64,000 nt of DNA from JBEISR01 sp044371425 (GCA_044371425.1 JBILTR010000015.1:62001-126000); one strand, 5' to 3'; counted from the stretch's first letter, positions 17,981 to 27,574 are shown. Notes: generated from the sequence alone by a model not told the origin. Numbers and translations are program-made.

Positions 17981-18375
17981 CCGTCGGCCCCAGAAATCAT
18001 CGAACGATCAATCCTAGCAGTATACGCTTCACTCCCCCCACCTACCAGCAATTGCGTCCGCTTCCAACCGGTAGCAATCCCGTCCCAGCCCCCCACCCAC
18101 GCCGGCGATGGGAGCGATTTCAGGCCACACAATCGCTACAATCCGAACAGGGGTGGCCAGCCACAGCCGCTGGCGATCGGTTTCGCATCGGCAGATTCAT
18201 CCGCCACCCAACGACTACCGAATGGGATAAGGAGGCGCCGCCTGTCGACGGCGACTCGGGCGGGCCCGATCAGCCGAGCCACTTCTTTGGTGATCGGCCG
18301 GTTTCGACGTCAACGGCTCCCCAACGTCGTTTCTCCAACGCCGTTTTTCAACGCAAGGAATGCGGAAGTAGCTCC
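17981..18375. other. Divergent intergenic region
   Basis: About 395 bases between the kinase start and the SHD1 protein start. An open frame continues upstream of the SHD1 gene on the plus strand, but it is Pro/Arg-rich without motifs and precedes the signal peptide, so I treat it as non-coding. It should hold both promoters; no consensus is recognised. Confidence 0.45.
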
Positions 18376-19320
18376 ATGGACGACTCCCACGCAACGCTGC
18401 GCCCCACATCGCTCCGCACCCTGCCCTGTGTCCCAAGCCCAACGTCCCGTTGGGTAAAACTCCTGGCAAGCCCGATCCTCTTGGCGACCTTTGCCGCCTC
18501 CAGCCACGCCTGCCCACCTTGGGTGTCCAGGTCGCACTGCAATCACCACGTCGGTCACGTCAGTTCCCACGCCCCACGCCCTGACTGCCGACCGATCGGC
18601 ACCTGGGCGATGGTCCAAGGACCAAACTCCTTTCCATCGTGTGGTCCCTGCGGATGCGGCCAATGGCAGTCGGAATGGCCATCGCCCTACGCAGTCCAAC
18701 CACCATGGACCACCGCTTCGGACAACCAAACACCCAACAACTCAGCCAGCCCCCAGGCACTGTCACCACCACCGAACGACAGCATGACTCAACCCAAGCC
18801 ACCGCCTGTGGAGAGGCCGAGCCAACAGGATCGATCGGCAACCGACCAGCCGAATTGGCGTCCCCCTACTGGCCAAGTCCCCCCTCCCTCTTTGCCCGCA
18901 CCCGATACCCCGACGTCTGATCCAAAGAGCCCAAAGACTCCGATCGAACCAACACAGAAGCCGGAAGAAGAGCGAGTGAAGGATCTGGAGCTGCTGTTCG
19001 GCGATCCTCCGATAGAAGCTCCCCTTCCCCCCGGTGACCCATCCCAAAGTCGATGGATTCCTCGAAACGACAATCCCCAAGGGAACGATCTAACGACCCG
19101 CTACGCCAACGCCCGCTTCTCCAGCGCTTCGTCGCTTCCTCTGGGCCAGCAGGCATGGCGAACCTGGACCGATCACACAGGGAGCTTCCGGGTTCGAGCC
19201 ACGTTGGTGGAAGTGGGGGCCTACCACGTGGTGCTGCTGAAAGAGAATGGCCGCACCACGACGTTGCCGATCAGTCGGTTGAGCCCCGAAGATGCAGTCT
19301 ACCTGCGCCTGGGCAAGTGA
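18376..19320 (+). CDS. Secreted proline-rich protein with C-terminal SHD1 domain
   Basis: 314 aa. The signal peptide is near the N-terminus (SRWVKLLASPILLATFAASS, cleavage probably near SHA-CPP). A long Pro/Ser/Gln-rich, probably disordered, segment with several cysteines (about 50-230) follows. The C-terminal 60 residues, RTWTDHTGSFRVRATLVEVG to ISRLSPEDAVYL, match the SLA1-homology-1 (SHD1) domain that is expanded in planctomycetes. Function unknown; the domain is thought to mediate protein contacts. Start at the ATG at 18376, with GGAAG about 8 nt upstream and the signal peptide directly after. Envelope location inferred. Confidence 0.75.
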   Translation: MDDSHATLRPTSLRTLPCVPSPTSRWVKLLASPILLATFAASSHACPPWVSRSHCNHHVGHVSSHAPRPDCRPIGTWAMVQGPNSFPSCGPCGCGQWQSEWPSPYAVQPPWTTASDNQTPNNSASPQALSPPPNDSMTQPKPPPVERPSQQDRSATDQPNWRPPTGQVPPPSLPAPDTPTSDPKSPKTPIEPTQKPEEERVKDLELLFGDPPIEAPLPPGDPSQSRWIPRNDNPQGNDLTTRYANARFSSASSLPLGQQAWRTWTDHTGSFRVRATLVEVGAYHVVLLKENGRTTTLPISRLSPEDAVYLRLGK

Positions 19321-19345
19321 AACTCCTCCATACGAGGCAACCTGG

Positions 19346-20530
19346 CTACATCGCGTGCTGCGCGGCTTTCTGGAGGAATAGATCCGAGCGATCCACCGCC
19401 TCTCCCGTCGTCCAGTGGCTGAAGTTTTCGGGATCTCGATGCACCCTTCGGTAAATCGTATCCCGCTCCACCGGCTCCCTGCCCGCCTCGCGAATCAACT
19501 GCTCAATCTGTTCAATCGATAGACACTGCGGCGTCGTTGCACCAGCGTCATGATAGATCAATTCATGTCGAACCGTTCCGTCGATGTCGTCGGCGCCGTA
19601 CGCCAGTGCTGTTTGCGCCGTCCCGATACCCAGCATGATCCAATAGGCTTTCACATGAGGGATATTGTCCAGCATCAGGCGACTGATCGCCAATGTTCTC
19701 AAGTCCATCAGTGCCGACGGCTTCTGCAGTTGCGATAGCTTGGTGTTCTCTGGATGGAATGCCAACGGAATGAACGTCTGAAAGCCACCCGTTTCATCCT
19801 GCAGCTGCCGTAGCCTCATCAGATGATCGATCCGGTGGTATGGCTTTTCAATATGCCCGTACAGCATGGTGCAGTTGGAGCGGATTCCCAGTTGGTGAGC
19901 GGCCCGATGGATCTCAATCCATTTGTGGCTGTTCGCCTTGTGCTCGCAGATCTGGTCGCGAACTTCAGGATGGAAGATCTCGGCACCACCACCCGGCAGC
20001 GATCCCAGCCCGGCAGATTTCAGGTCCGCCAGCACCTCGGCCGAACTCTGCTTGGTGAGGAACTCAAACCAATCGATCTCGACGGCCGTCCATGCCTTCA
20101 AATGCAGCTTCGGAAAATGCTGCTTCAACAGCGACAGCATGCCTCGGTACCAACTGTAATCTTTCTTGTGGTGGAGCCCCCCCACCAAATGCATCTCAGT
20201 GCACCCGTGATCGGTCGCTTCCTGACCGCGAGCAATGATCTGCTCGTCGCTCATCACGTACCCCTTGGGGTCCCTGAGATCCGATCGGAACGCGCAAAAG
20301 CGGCATCGATAAACACAGACGTTGGTAGGATTCAAGTGCGTGTTGATGTTGTAATAGGCCACATTGCCATGCTTCTTCTCCCGAACCCAGTTGGCCAGGA
20401 CGCCAATCTCCTGAAGCGGCGTTGAGGGCTCCTCGAGAAATAGCCCATCCTCCATCGAAAGTCGTTCCCCCGACTCCACCTTCTTGCGAATCTCGCGAAG
20501 TCGATCGCATTGCACTGGGGTCATCGGCAT
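19346..20530 (-). CDS. mqnE: Aminofutalosine synthase (radical SAM)
   Basis: 394-aa radical SAM enzyme of the futalosine menaquinone pathway. It couples 3-[(1-carboxyvinyl)oxy]benzoate with S-adenosylmethionine to give aminofutalosine. The 4Fe-4S motif is CVYRCRFC in NPTNVCVYRCRFCAFRSD (about residues 65-72). Family-typical segments include MEDGLFLEE, LPGGGAEIF and IPLAFHPENT. MqnC is the main alternative, but the motif context and length fit MqnE better. I choose the ATG at 20530 (GGAAG 5 nt upstream) over a TTG 21 nt earlier. It is the last gene of a tight minus-strand operon after UbiA, UbiX and UbiE homologues; mqnA, mqnB, mqnC and mqnD must be elsewhere. Confidence 0.92.
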   Translation of the reverse strand: MPMTPVQCDRLREIRKKVESGERLSMEDGLFLEEPSTPLQEIGVLANWVREKKHGNVAYYNINTHLNPTNVCVYRCRFCAFRSDLRDPKGYVMSDEQIIARGQEATDHGCTEMHLVGGLHHKKDYSWYRGMLSLLKQHFPKLHLKAWTAVEIDWFEFLTKQSSAEVLADLKSAGLGSLPGGGAEIFHPEVRDQICEHKANSHKWIEIHRAAHQLGIRSNCTMLYGHIEKPYHRIDHLMRLRQLQDETGGFQTFIPLAFHPENTKLSQLQKPSALMDLRTLAISRLMLDNIPHVKAYWIMLGIGTAQTALAYGADDIDGTVRHELIYHDAGATTPQCLSIEQIEQLIREAGREPVERDTIYRRVHRDPENFSHWTTGEAVDRSDLFLQKAAQHAM

Positions 20531-20557
20531 GTTGCTTCCGTCCGTGTTCAAGTAAAC

Positions 20558-21517
20558 CTACAGAAAGAGATCCAGAATACCGCAAACAGATAGAATCAGG
20601 CTGATCCAACCATTCAATCGAAAGAAGGCAAGGTCGACCCGTCGCAAGTCCTCAGGCCTCACAATCCGGTGCTCATACACCAGCAGCACCGCGATCACCA
20701 AAAGTGCTCCCCACCAGATCCAGCCCAAGCCAATCGTCGGTGCTGCCCAAGGGAGGATCGCCAGCAACAACCACATGCCAAGGTGCAGCCACTTGGCGGT
20801 TTGCAGCGCGGCGGGAATACCCCAACGAGCGGGGATGGAATGAAGCCCTGCACTGCGATCGAAGCCTGCATCCTGGCATGAGTAGATCAAATCGAAACCG
20901 CTGACCCAGAAGAATACGGCGGCACCAAGGATGGAGGGGGCAAGCAAGTCGCTGGGGTGACTGGCCAGCCATTCACCCCGCAAACCAATCCAAGCGCAAA
21001 TCGGCGCCAGCATCAGGGCGGATCCCAACCAAAAATGAGCAGCAGATGTGAATCGTTTGGCGTAGCTGTATCCAGCCAACCACAACAAGACCGGCATCGA
21101 GAGCAACAATGGCCAGCGATTGGGGAGGAACAGGGCCGTGCTACTGAAAAAACCCAAGGCGCACAGTGCAGCAAATCGAATCGCCGAGCCACGAGAAATT
21201 TTGCCAGCGGGAATCGGCCGCCCTGCAGTGCGAGGATTGGCTGCGTCCCACTGGGCATCGACCACCCGGTTGATCGCCATGGCAAAACTTCGCGCCGTCA
21301 CCATGCAAAGCAACATCGCGATCCAACGCACCGGATAATTCGGCGTCCCAGCCTTGTCGGGCGTGACTGAAAAAGTCGCCCAGAAGGTGCTTAGCAGTGC
21401 GAAAGGGAGCGCGAAAATAGTGTGGCTGAACCGTACAAGCTCGCCATACTCTCGCAGCCGTGCCCGAGCTCTTCTCGTCCATGAGTCGCTGGAAAATGCC
21501 GATGCGGCTTGCCCCAT
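20558..21517 (-). CDS. mqnP: UbiA-family prenyltransferase (menaquinone pathway, MqnP-like)
   Basis: 319-aa integral membrane enzyme that attaches the polyprenyl chain to the naphthoate ring. Both Asp-rich prenyl-diphosphate/Mg motifs are seen: NRVVDAQWDAANPRTAGRPI (about residue 85) and DLIYSCQDAGFDRSAGLHSI (about 210). About eight hydrophobic helices follow the N-terminus. It ends 27 nt before mqnE and starts 1 nt after the ubiX stop, so translational coupling is likely. The mqnP name rests on operon context; a plain 4-hydroxybenzoate prenyltransferase would look similar. Confidence 0.88.
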   Translation of the reverse strand: MGQAASAFSSDSWTRRARARLREYGELVRFSHTIFALPFALLSTFWATFSVTPDKAGTPNYPVRWIAMLLCMVTARSFAMAINRVVDAQWDAANPRTAGRPIPAGKISRGSAIRFAALCALGFFSSTALFLPNRWPLLLSMPVLLWLAGYSYAKRFTSAAHFWLGSALMLAPICAWIGLRGEWLASHPSDLLAPSILGAAVFFWVSGFDLIYSCQDAGFDRSAGLHSIPARWGIPAALQTAKWLHLGMWLLLAILPWAAPTIGLGWIWWGALLVIAVLLVYEHRIVRPEDLRRVDLAFFRLNGWISLILSVCGILDLFL

Positions 21518-21518
21518 C

Positions 21519-22223
21519 TCAAGCCCCCTCCTTGCGATCGGAAGAACCGGTAGGCGTGGAATCGTCCGACCCCCAACGCCGCATCAACCGGTGAGGCACC
21601 GACAAGTGATCTAGGATTCTGGCCACCACAAAGTCGACCAAATCGATGATCTCATCGACGCCGTGATACCAACCGGGACTGGCCGGCATCACCACGGCAC
21701 CTGCTTGCGCCGCACGATGCAGGTTCTCCAGTTGGAAAACCGACAAAGGGGTCTCCCGAGGCACCAACACCAGTTTCCGATGTTCCTTCAAATGCACCTC
21801 CGCCGCGCGCTGGATCAAGTCCTTGCCTCCCGCATGGACGATCCCCGAAAGCGTCGTACCCGAGCAAGGACAGACCACCATCCCACGCGTCAAATAGGAT
21901 CCGCTGGCGATGGGGGTGAAAAAATCATGGATTCGGTGGGGAAAAACGACCTTCTTCCGCGCCTCCACTTGCTCCGGCGTCACCGGGCTCCACCTCGGCG
22001 AGGCACCCACACTTTTGGTCTGCCAGTGATAGCCAAGAATCGACTCCACCAAATCCTCTGGCGAACGGCCATGGATCCCGAGTTCTTGCTGCAGCACCAC
22101 GCGCCCAGAGTCGCTGGCCACCCAATGCGTTGCAATACCCGCGTCGGCCAACTGCTGCAGCAAACGGACCCCGTACACGGCACCACTGGCACCTGTCATC
22201 GCCAAGACGATTGGAAGGCTCAT
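21519..22223 (-). CDS. ubiX: UbiX-type flavin prenyltransferase
   Basis: 234 aa. Makes prenylated FMN for a UbiD-type decarboxylase; in the futalosine pathway such a pair removes the naphthoate carboxyl after prenylation. The FMN-binding start MSLPIVLAMTGASGAVYG and the segments GSYLTRGMVVCPCSG and LVLVPRETPLS are characteristic. The ATG at 22223 overlaps the ubiE stop (ATGA, 4 nt), so the long upstream in-frame extension is rejected. The UbiD partner is not in the window. Expected to be a soluble dodecamer. Confidence 0.9.
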   Translation of the reverse strand: MSLPIVLAMTGASGAVYGVRLLQQLADAGIATHWVASDSGRVVLQQELGIHGRSPEDLVESILGYHWQTKSVGASPRWSPVTPEQVEARKKVVFPHRIHDFFTPIASGSYLTRGMVVCPCSGTTLSGIVHAGGKDLIQRAAEVHLKEHRKLVLVPRETPLSVFQLENLHRAAQAGAVVMPASPGWYHGVDEIIDLVDFVVARILDHLSVPHRLMRRWGSDDSTPTGSSDRKEGA

Positions 22224-22936
22224 TTGCGCCCCAGATAAAGTGACGCGACGCCGAAAGTCATGGGAACACACCTCACCTGCCGCAATCCGGATGATTCGAG
22301 GATCTTCACCAACTCCCCGCCAGAGGGGAAATCCGCAACACTTTCCGGGAGATAACGATAGGCCCCTTGGCCGTTGCGCGCCATCGCTTGGCCAATCCAG
22401 GGCAAGACTCTGCGAAAGTAGAAGTTGTAGAGTTGCCGCAAACCAGGCAACCAAGGTTTGGAAAACTCCAGAATCGCAACCTGTCCCCCTGGACGACAAA
22501 CTCTCAGAATCTCCTCGATCCCCTTCCCGGTATCCGATACGTTTCGGAGACCGAAAGCGACGGTCACTGCCTGAAAGGTGTCGCTTGCGAACGGAAGCGT
22601 CTGGGTGTCCGACTCCAAGAACTGCAGTCGAGGTGGAGGGATCCCTGCCTTTGTCTGTTTGGTCCTGGCGATCGCCAACATCGCCTCGCAGAAGTCCGTC
22701 GCAAGCACCTGGATCTCAGGAACCGATTTTTGAGCGATTGCCAGGGCAAGATCGCCGGTACCTGTACAGACATCCAAGACCGGACTCCCAGGCTCTAGCT
22801 CCAGTCGCTTCAGCGTCCGCCACCGCCACCAACGGTCGATGTTTAAAGAGAGAAGATGATTCAAAAGATCGTAGCGCGGAGCGATCTCAGAGAACATCTT
22901 CCGCACTCGATCGCCACTCTTGTCCACCGATGTCAT
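22220..22936 (-). CDS. ubiE: Demethylmenaquinone C-methyltransferase (UbiE/MenG)
   Basis: 238-aa SAM-dependent class I methyltransferase for the last ring methylation of menaquinone. Motif I is DVCTGTGDLALAIA (about residue 52); family signatures are AFGLRNVSD (about 125) and ILEFSKPW (about 160), with a typical end MTFGVASLYLGRK. It heads the menaquinone operon and overlaps ubiX by 4 nt. ATG start, 124 nt from lysS, which is transcribed the same way upstream. Confidence 0.94.
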   Translation of the reverse strand: MTSVDKSGDRVRKMFSEIAPRYDLLNHLLSLNIDRWWRWRTLKRLELEPGSPVLDVCTGTGDLALAIAQKSVPEIQVLATDFCEAMLAIARTKQTKAGIPPPRLQFLESDTQTLPFASDTFQAVTVAFGLRNVSDTGKGIEEILRVCRPGGQVAILEFSKPWLPGLRQLYNFYFRRVLPWIGQAMARNGQGAYRYLPESVADFPSGGELVKILESSGLRQVRCVPMTFGVASLYLGRK

Positions 22937-23060
22937 CGAAACGCCAGACGTCTAGAAAGTTTCCATCATCCTCAAGGAACCACGCCGTTACTACTGTAGC
23001 GGCCGGGGAACCCAAACGACTCGGAATGCAGATGACGCCGTTGCTGTGTGGCCCAGGAGG

Positions 23061-24662
23061 TCAGCTTTCGTGCCGCAACAGCGGGAAAAGAACGATATCC
23101 CGAATGCTGCGGGAATTGGTCAGCAGCATCACCAGCCGGTCGATCCCGATCCCCAGCCCGCCGGCAGGCGGCATCCCATGCCTCATCGCGCGGATGAAAT
23201 CGTGGTCCATTTTGGCCATCGAATCCTCTTCGGCCATCCCTTCCAACTGCGTTCGGAACAGCTGCTCCTGCAGCAAAGGATCATTCAGTTCCGTGTAGGC
23301 GTTGGCCAATTCCATCCCGTGCACAAACAGCTCGAACCGCTCCGCCACCTCCGGCTTACCGGTTTTCCGTTTGGTCAGCGGGCAGATGCTGGCGGGATAA
23401 TCGATCACGAAGATCGGCCCCTTCAACTGATCCTCTACCGTCTCTTCAAAAACTTCGCTCTTGATCACATCGGGATGCTTACCGGCCGTTTCCAGACCCA
23501 ACTTCTTCGCCAGTCGGGCAATCTCGCCGTGATCTTCCGGGTCCACCCGTGCATGCTCGGCAAATAGCTCCGCGTACGTTCTCCGTTGGAAGGGAGGCGT
23601 GAAGTCGATCTCCAGGTCGCCCCAGGTAACCTTTAGTGGCTGCCCCGTCGCTCGCAACGCGTCCGCGATGATCTGCTCCGTCAGCTCCATCATCGTCTCG
23701 TAGTTGGCGAACGCCTGGTAGCACTCCATCATGGTGAACTCTGGATTGTGGCGTACGCTGATCCCCTCGTTGCGATAGACTCGCCCCAGTTCATACACCC
23801 GCTCCATCCCCCCCACCAGCAATCGCTTTAGGTGCAGCTCCAAAGCGATCCGAAGGAACAGTGGCATGTTCAGCGCGTTGTGATGCGTCGTAAACGGTCT
23901 AGCCGCCGCCCCCCCGGCGATCGCGTGCAGCGTCGGCCCTTCGATTTCCCAGTAACCGTGCCGATTGAGCGTATCGCGTACCGACTGGACGATTTGAATC
24001 CGTTTGCGGAAGGTATCCATCACCCCTGCGTTGTAGGTCAGATCCAGATACCGCATCCGCTGCCGTAGTTCGGGGTCAGCCAATCCAGCGTGCTTCTCCG
24101 GAGGTGGCTCCATCGTCTTGGTCATGAATTCGATCGCGTCGGCAAAGACGGTCAGTTCCCCGGTATTCGTCCGACCCAATCGACCTTCCACCGCCAACCA
24201 ATCGCCGAGGTCAAGCAGTTTGGTCAGTTCAAAGGCTTCCTCCCCTACCTGCCCTTTGCCGATCAAGACTTGAAGATCGCCAGTCCAGTCTCGAAGGTTC
24301 AGAAACACCAGCTTGCCCGTCGGCCGCATCAGGACGATACGCCCCGCAATCTTGACTCGCGGGCCTACCTCTTCGCCGGCGCCCTGCTGAGCCCGCCAAC
24401 CCTTCAGATCCAAGCCGTCGACGATTTCCGGAAGAGCGACTTCATTTCCATCCGCCAACCGGTATCGAATGCGATCGGCCTGCTGCCGGACAGCGTCGAT
24501 CATCAGGCGGCCATCGACCCGGTGCCCCCAAGGATCGATTCCCGCGTGTTCCAGCCGCCGCAACTTCTCCAGCCTCGCCGCCTGCTGGTCGCTTAGGGAG
24601 CGAGGGTCGTTGTCGGAACTCGGTGACTGCTGGTTTTGAGGACTGCCAGGAACATCGGACAT
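23061..24662 (-). CDS. lysS: Lysyl-tRNA synthetase, class II
   Basis: 533 aa. Charges tRNA-Lys. An N-terminal OB-fold anticodon-binding domain (about 65-190; KIAGRIVLMRPTGKLVFLNL) is followed by the class II core with motif 2 VYRNEGISVRHNPEFTMMEC (about 300) and motif 3 GIGIDRLVMLLTNSRSIRD near the C-terminus. Insertions with GGAAARPFTTHHN are typical of LysRS. I start it at the ATG at 24662, where the family-like N-terminus begins; an upstream 92-codon in-frame extension is Pro/Arg/Gly-rich and unlike LysRS. Upstream of the menaquinone operon on the same strand. Confidence 0.96.
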   Translation of the reverse strand: MSDVPGSPQNQQSPSSDNDPRSLSDQQAARLEKLRRLEHAGIDPWGHRVDGRLMIDAVRQQADRIRYRLADGNEVALPEIVDGLDLKGWRAQQGAGEEVGPRVKIAGRIVLMRPTGKLVFLNLRDWTGDLQVLIGKGQVGEEAFELTKLLDLGDWLAVEGRLGRTNTGELTVFADAIEFMTKTMEPPPEKHAGLADPELRQRMRYLDLTYNAGVMDTFRKRIQIVQSVRDTLNRHGYWEIEGPTLHAIAGGAAARPFTTHHNALNMPLFLRIALELHLKRLLVGGMERVYELGRVYRNEGISVRHNPEFTMMECYQAFANYETMMELTEQIIADALRATGQPLKVTWGDLEIDFTPPFQRRTYAELFAEHARVDPEDHGEIARLAKKLGLETAGKHPDVIKSEVFEETVEDQLKGPIFVIDYPASICPLTKRKTGKPEVAERFELFVHGMELANAYTELNDPLLQEQLFRTQLEGMAEEDSMAKMDHDFIRAMRHGMPPAGGLGIGIDRLVMLLTNSRSIRDIVLFPLLRHES

Positions 24663-25064
24663 GATGGAGTGGCCACTATGGGATTCGGGGGGTTGCGGGT
24701 CGGTGGAGCCGGTAGTCCAAAATCCCGCGGAGTGGATTCGAGCGACCGACTGCCGAAAGGGTGGGATTATACGTCGAAACGTCGATCTGCCCAAGGGACC
24801 CGAGCCACCGGGGAGAGAGCCGATGGAGTGCCTTGGAGAAAAAGACACTGGCGGTGTGATCGCCCCGAAACGCCCCTGGCCTCCCGGCAAGCAAGAGCCC
24901 CTGGCATCTAACGCTGGCTGGCGCGGCTCCCAAAGCAAATGAGCCTCTGTGCTTTGATCTCTTCGGGTCTATGCCTTCCTACAGCCTCACGACTCCCTGG
25001 ATCCAGACGATCCCTGCTCTTCTGGAATGGCTGTCCGTACCCCGATTGCACCGGTGCTCCGGTG
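24663..25064. other. Intergenic stretch upstream of lysS
   Basis: About 402 bases. Several open frames overlap here but none shows protein-like motifs. It should contain the lysS promoter. No T-box is expected or seen. Confidence 0.45.
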
Positions 25065-26021
25065 TCAGTCGACGCGAATGCCTTGATGCGATCCGCGACT
25101 CTGAAATTCGTCGAGCACCCGCTGCTGGAGATTCGGCTTGTCGCGACACCACGCTGGCCCGACGAGGAATCGAGAAGGTGCCTCGCCACTGATCCGTTCG
25201 ATCACCACGCGCCCCGGCACCCGCTCCAAAAGATCGACCACCAACGGCACATACTCCTCCAATTCCATCAATTGCACCTCCCCGCTGCGCACTTGATCGG
25301 CCAGACGCGTTCGCTCGACCGCATAGAGGTTGTGCAGCTTCAAAGTCTGAGCCCCCAATCGGATCGCCTCATCCAAAGACTGATGCATCATGGAGTGCGT
25401 CTCGCCTGGAAGCCCCAGGATCAAGTGAATGGCGACCTCGAATTTTCGCCCCCGGCAACGCTGCATCGCTTCTACCATGGCGTCGTGATGGTGTCCCCGA
25501 TTCATCCAGTCCAGGGATGCATTGTGCATCGATTGCATCCCGAATTCGACGCAAACGTAGGTTCGTTCCGCCAGTCGGTCCAGGTAGTCCAACACCTCAT
25601 CCGGCACACAGTCGGGTCGCGTGCCGATGATGAGCCCCACCACCTCGGGGTCAGCCAAAGGGACCTCGTAAAGCGACTGCAGCCTCTCCAAAGCAGCGTA
25701 GGTATTGGTGGCAGGCTGAAAATAAGCCAGGAAGCGACACGGCCCATATCGCTCCGATACCTTCTGCTTGCCATGAGCCAACTGGTCGGCCACACTTCGC
25801 AGCTTCAAACGCCGGCTGGGACTAAAGCTCCGATTGTCGCAAAAGGTACAGCCGCCTCTTGCCACCGTCCCATCGACATTCGGGCAGGTAAAACCACCAT
25901 CCAGGCTCACCTTCTGCACCCGTCCGCCAAAACGCTGCCGCAGAAAAACGCTTTGGCGAAAGTAGGGAAAACCATCCCGCCGCCAAAATGGGATTTCTAC
26001 TGGGGATTCTGGGGGATGCAT
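25065..26021 (-). CDS. YhcC-type radical SAM protein (TIGR01212 family)
   Basis: 318-aa radical SAM protein. The cluster cysteines are in CPNVDGTVARGGCTFC (Cys-x12-Cys-x2-Cys spacing of the YhcC/Elp3-like group), followed by LAYFQPATNTYA, IIGTRPDCVPDEVLDYL and HLILGLPGETHSMM, all family hallmarks. The substrate of the family is unknown; a tRNA or small-molecule modification has been suggested for relatives. The ATG at 26021 is preferred over a TTG two codons earlier. It is divergent from the FHA gene, which starts about 80 nt away. Confidence 0.9.
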   Translation of the reverse strand: MHPPESPVEIPFWRRDGFPYFRQSVFLRQRFGGRVQKVSLDGGFTCPNVDGTVARGGCTFCDNRSFSPSRRLKLRSVADQLAHGKQKVSERYGPCRFLAYFQPATNTYAALERLQSLYEVPLADPEVVGLIIGTRPDCVPDEVLDYLDRLAERTYVCVEFGMQSMHNASLDWMNRGHHHDAMVEAMQRCRGRKFEVAIHLILGLPGETHSMMHQSLDEAIRLGAQTLKLHNLYAVERTRLADQVRSGEVQLMELEEYVPLVVDLLERVPGRVVIERISGEAPSRFLVGPAWCRDKPNLQQRVLDEFQSRGSHQGIRVD

Positions 26022-26101
26022 CGGCAATTTGACTCACAAATGGTGACTGCGTAGATTGTAGGTGTCTCATCCAGATGAGGGACTAGTCCAGGAGAGAAGA
26101 C

Positions 26102-26548
26102 GTGGCAGAATCCCCGAAAACCGATTTGGGCGCTTTGATCCCTCAAGGTGGCGGCGACGACATTCCGCTCCGGAAAGATCGGCTGACCGTAGGCCGAAGG
26201 GAAGGTTGCGACATCGTCCTCGGTTTCCCGAACGTCTCCAGCCAACATTGCCGGCTGACTCTCGAGCAAGGATATTGGTTTGTCAAGGATTTGAACAGCC
26301 GCAACGGGACAAAGGTCAACGGAGCGAGGATCACGCGAAAGAGATTGGACCCGGGATCGACGCTGGCCATCGCCAAACACCTCTACACGATTGAATACGA
26401 TCCCGAATCGCTGGGCGCATTGGGGCCGCCTCCTGCCGACGACGACCACATCGAAACCATGCTGCGAACTTCGCTGTTGGAACGATCCGGATTGCAGCGG
26501 AGAAGCGAAGACGATCGCGGGAAAAACCGAGATCCACTCGACGATTGA
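26102..26548 (+). CDS. FHA-domain protein
   Basis: 148-aa cytoplasmic protein made of one forkhead-associated phosphothreonine-binding domain. Key residues are present: Gly-Arg in LTVGRREGCDIVL (about 30-42), Ser-x-x-His in NVSSQHCRL and the Asn of LNSRNGTKVNG. The C-terminal 40 residues are polar without motif. GTG start with GGAG about 9 nt upstream. It may read out Ser/Thr kinase signalling, which is common in planctomycetes; no kinase is adjacent. Confidence 0.88.
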   Translation: MAESPKTDLGALIPQGGGDDIPLRKDRLTVGRREGCDIVLGFPNVSSQHCRLTLEQGYWFVKDLNSRNGTKVNGARITRKRLDPGSTLAIAKHLYTIEYDPESLGALGPPPADDDHIETMLRTSLLERSGLQRRSEDDRGKNRDPLDD

Positions 26549-27006
26549 CCCCTCGCGATCCGGCCCTAGCCATTGCGAAGGATCCCAAAACAATCTTCGA
26601 AGAATGCAGCAAGGAAGCCGAAAGCCGCTGGACTATCGGTTCGTAGCAGCTGCAGACGATGTTGGCTCCCCGGGCCAAAAGTGCGAAGGTTCGGCAGTCG
26701 TTCAACGAAGCCCCCTTCTAGGGTGCCTCGGTGCCGTCTTCCCTCGCCCCAATAACATTCTGCATTGTCGCCTTTGCGCCCAGGCGCTTTCGGTTGCATT
26801 TGAGGCCAACCACGACCCTAGCAAGCGCCCGCGGATGCCCCAGTTTCTGTTAAAATCCTGTTGGGCGAACCACGACAGGAAAAGGAATGATTGGCAGACG
26901 CGCCCAAGTCGAGCCATGGATGCCAGAGGTTGGCGTGCCGCAAAGACGACCGCTCTCTGGATGATCGAATTCGATGGATACTGAACAGGTAGGAAAAGGG
27001 GAACTC
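26549..27006. other. Intergenic stretch upstream of frr
   Basis: About 458 bases without a believable gene. pyrH and tsf, often upstream of frr, are not here. The right end carries the frr ribosome binding site (AAAAGGGGAA about 26994-27003). Confidence 0.5.
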
Positions 27007-27567
27007 ATGAGCGTCGACGAAATTGTGATGGATGCCGAAGAACGCATGGAAAAGGCAATCGGCGTTCTGAAGAACAATCTCGCTGGGATCCGCACCGGTC
27101 GTGCGACTCCAGGCTTGGTGGACTCCGTGAAAGTCTCGGTGTACGGATCGCTGAGCCCCCTCAAGCAACTGGCATCTGTGGGCGCACCGGAGCCACAGCA
27201 ATTGGTGATTCGCCCCTTTGATCCCAGCACGATCAAGGAGATCGAAAAGGCGATCGTCGCTAGCGATCTGGGACTGGCGCCTCAAAATGACGGTCGCATC
27301 ATCCGGCTGAACATTCCCCCGTTGAGCACCGATGTTCGAAAGAAATTGGTTACTCGCATCAAGGAATTGACCGAAGAATCCAAGGTCGCCATCCGCAGCA
27401 TCCGGCGCGATGCCAACAAGGCGATTGAAACGGCCGAGAAGGACAAAGTGGTGGGAGAAGATGCAGCCAACAAGGCGAAAGACGAAGTCCAGGAACTGAC
27501 CAAGAAGTTCGAAGCTTCCGCGTCCGATCTGGCCAAAGGAAAAGAAGCCGAGGTGATGGAGGCTTGA
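27007..27567 (+). CDS. frr: Ribosome recycling factor
   Basis: 186 aa, the normal RRF length. With EF-G it splits the post-termination ribosome. The helical domain begins MSVDEIVMDAEERMEKAIG and carries LAGIRTGRATPGLV; domain II has the SLSPLKQLASVGAPEPQQL segment, and the RRDANKAIETAEKDK helix is characteristic. I place the start at the ATG at 27007 because a strong GGGGAA lies just upstream; an in-frame ATG 33 nt earlier adds a non-conserved tail. Two small membrane proteins follow, the first 7 nt after the stop. Confidence 0.96.
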   Translation: MSVDEIVMDAEERMEKAIGVLKNNLAGIRTGRATPGLVDSVKVSVYGSLSPLKQLASVGAPEPQQLVIRPFDPSTIKEIEKAIVASDLGLAPQNDGRIIRLNIPPLSTDVRKKLVTRIKELTEESKVAIRSIRRDANKAIETAEKDKVVGEDAANKAKDEVQELTKKFEASASDLAKGKEAEVMEA

Positions 27568-27574
27568 TCGATCG

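Noticed and set aside
17899..18375. N-terminal extension of the SHD1 protein
   Set aside because: Overlaps the divergent kinase gene, is Pro/Arg-rich without motifs and precedes a signal peptide.
24663..24938. N-terminal extension of LysS
   Set aside because: LysRS homology begins after the ATG at 24662 and the extension is Pro/Gly/Arg-rich.
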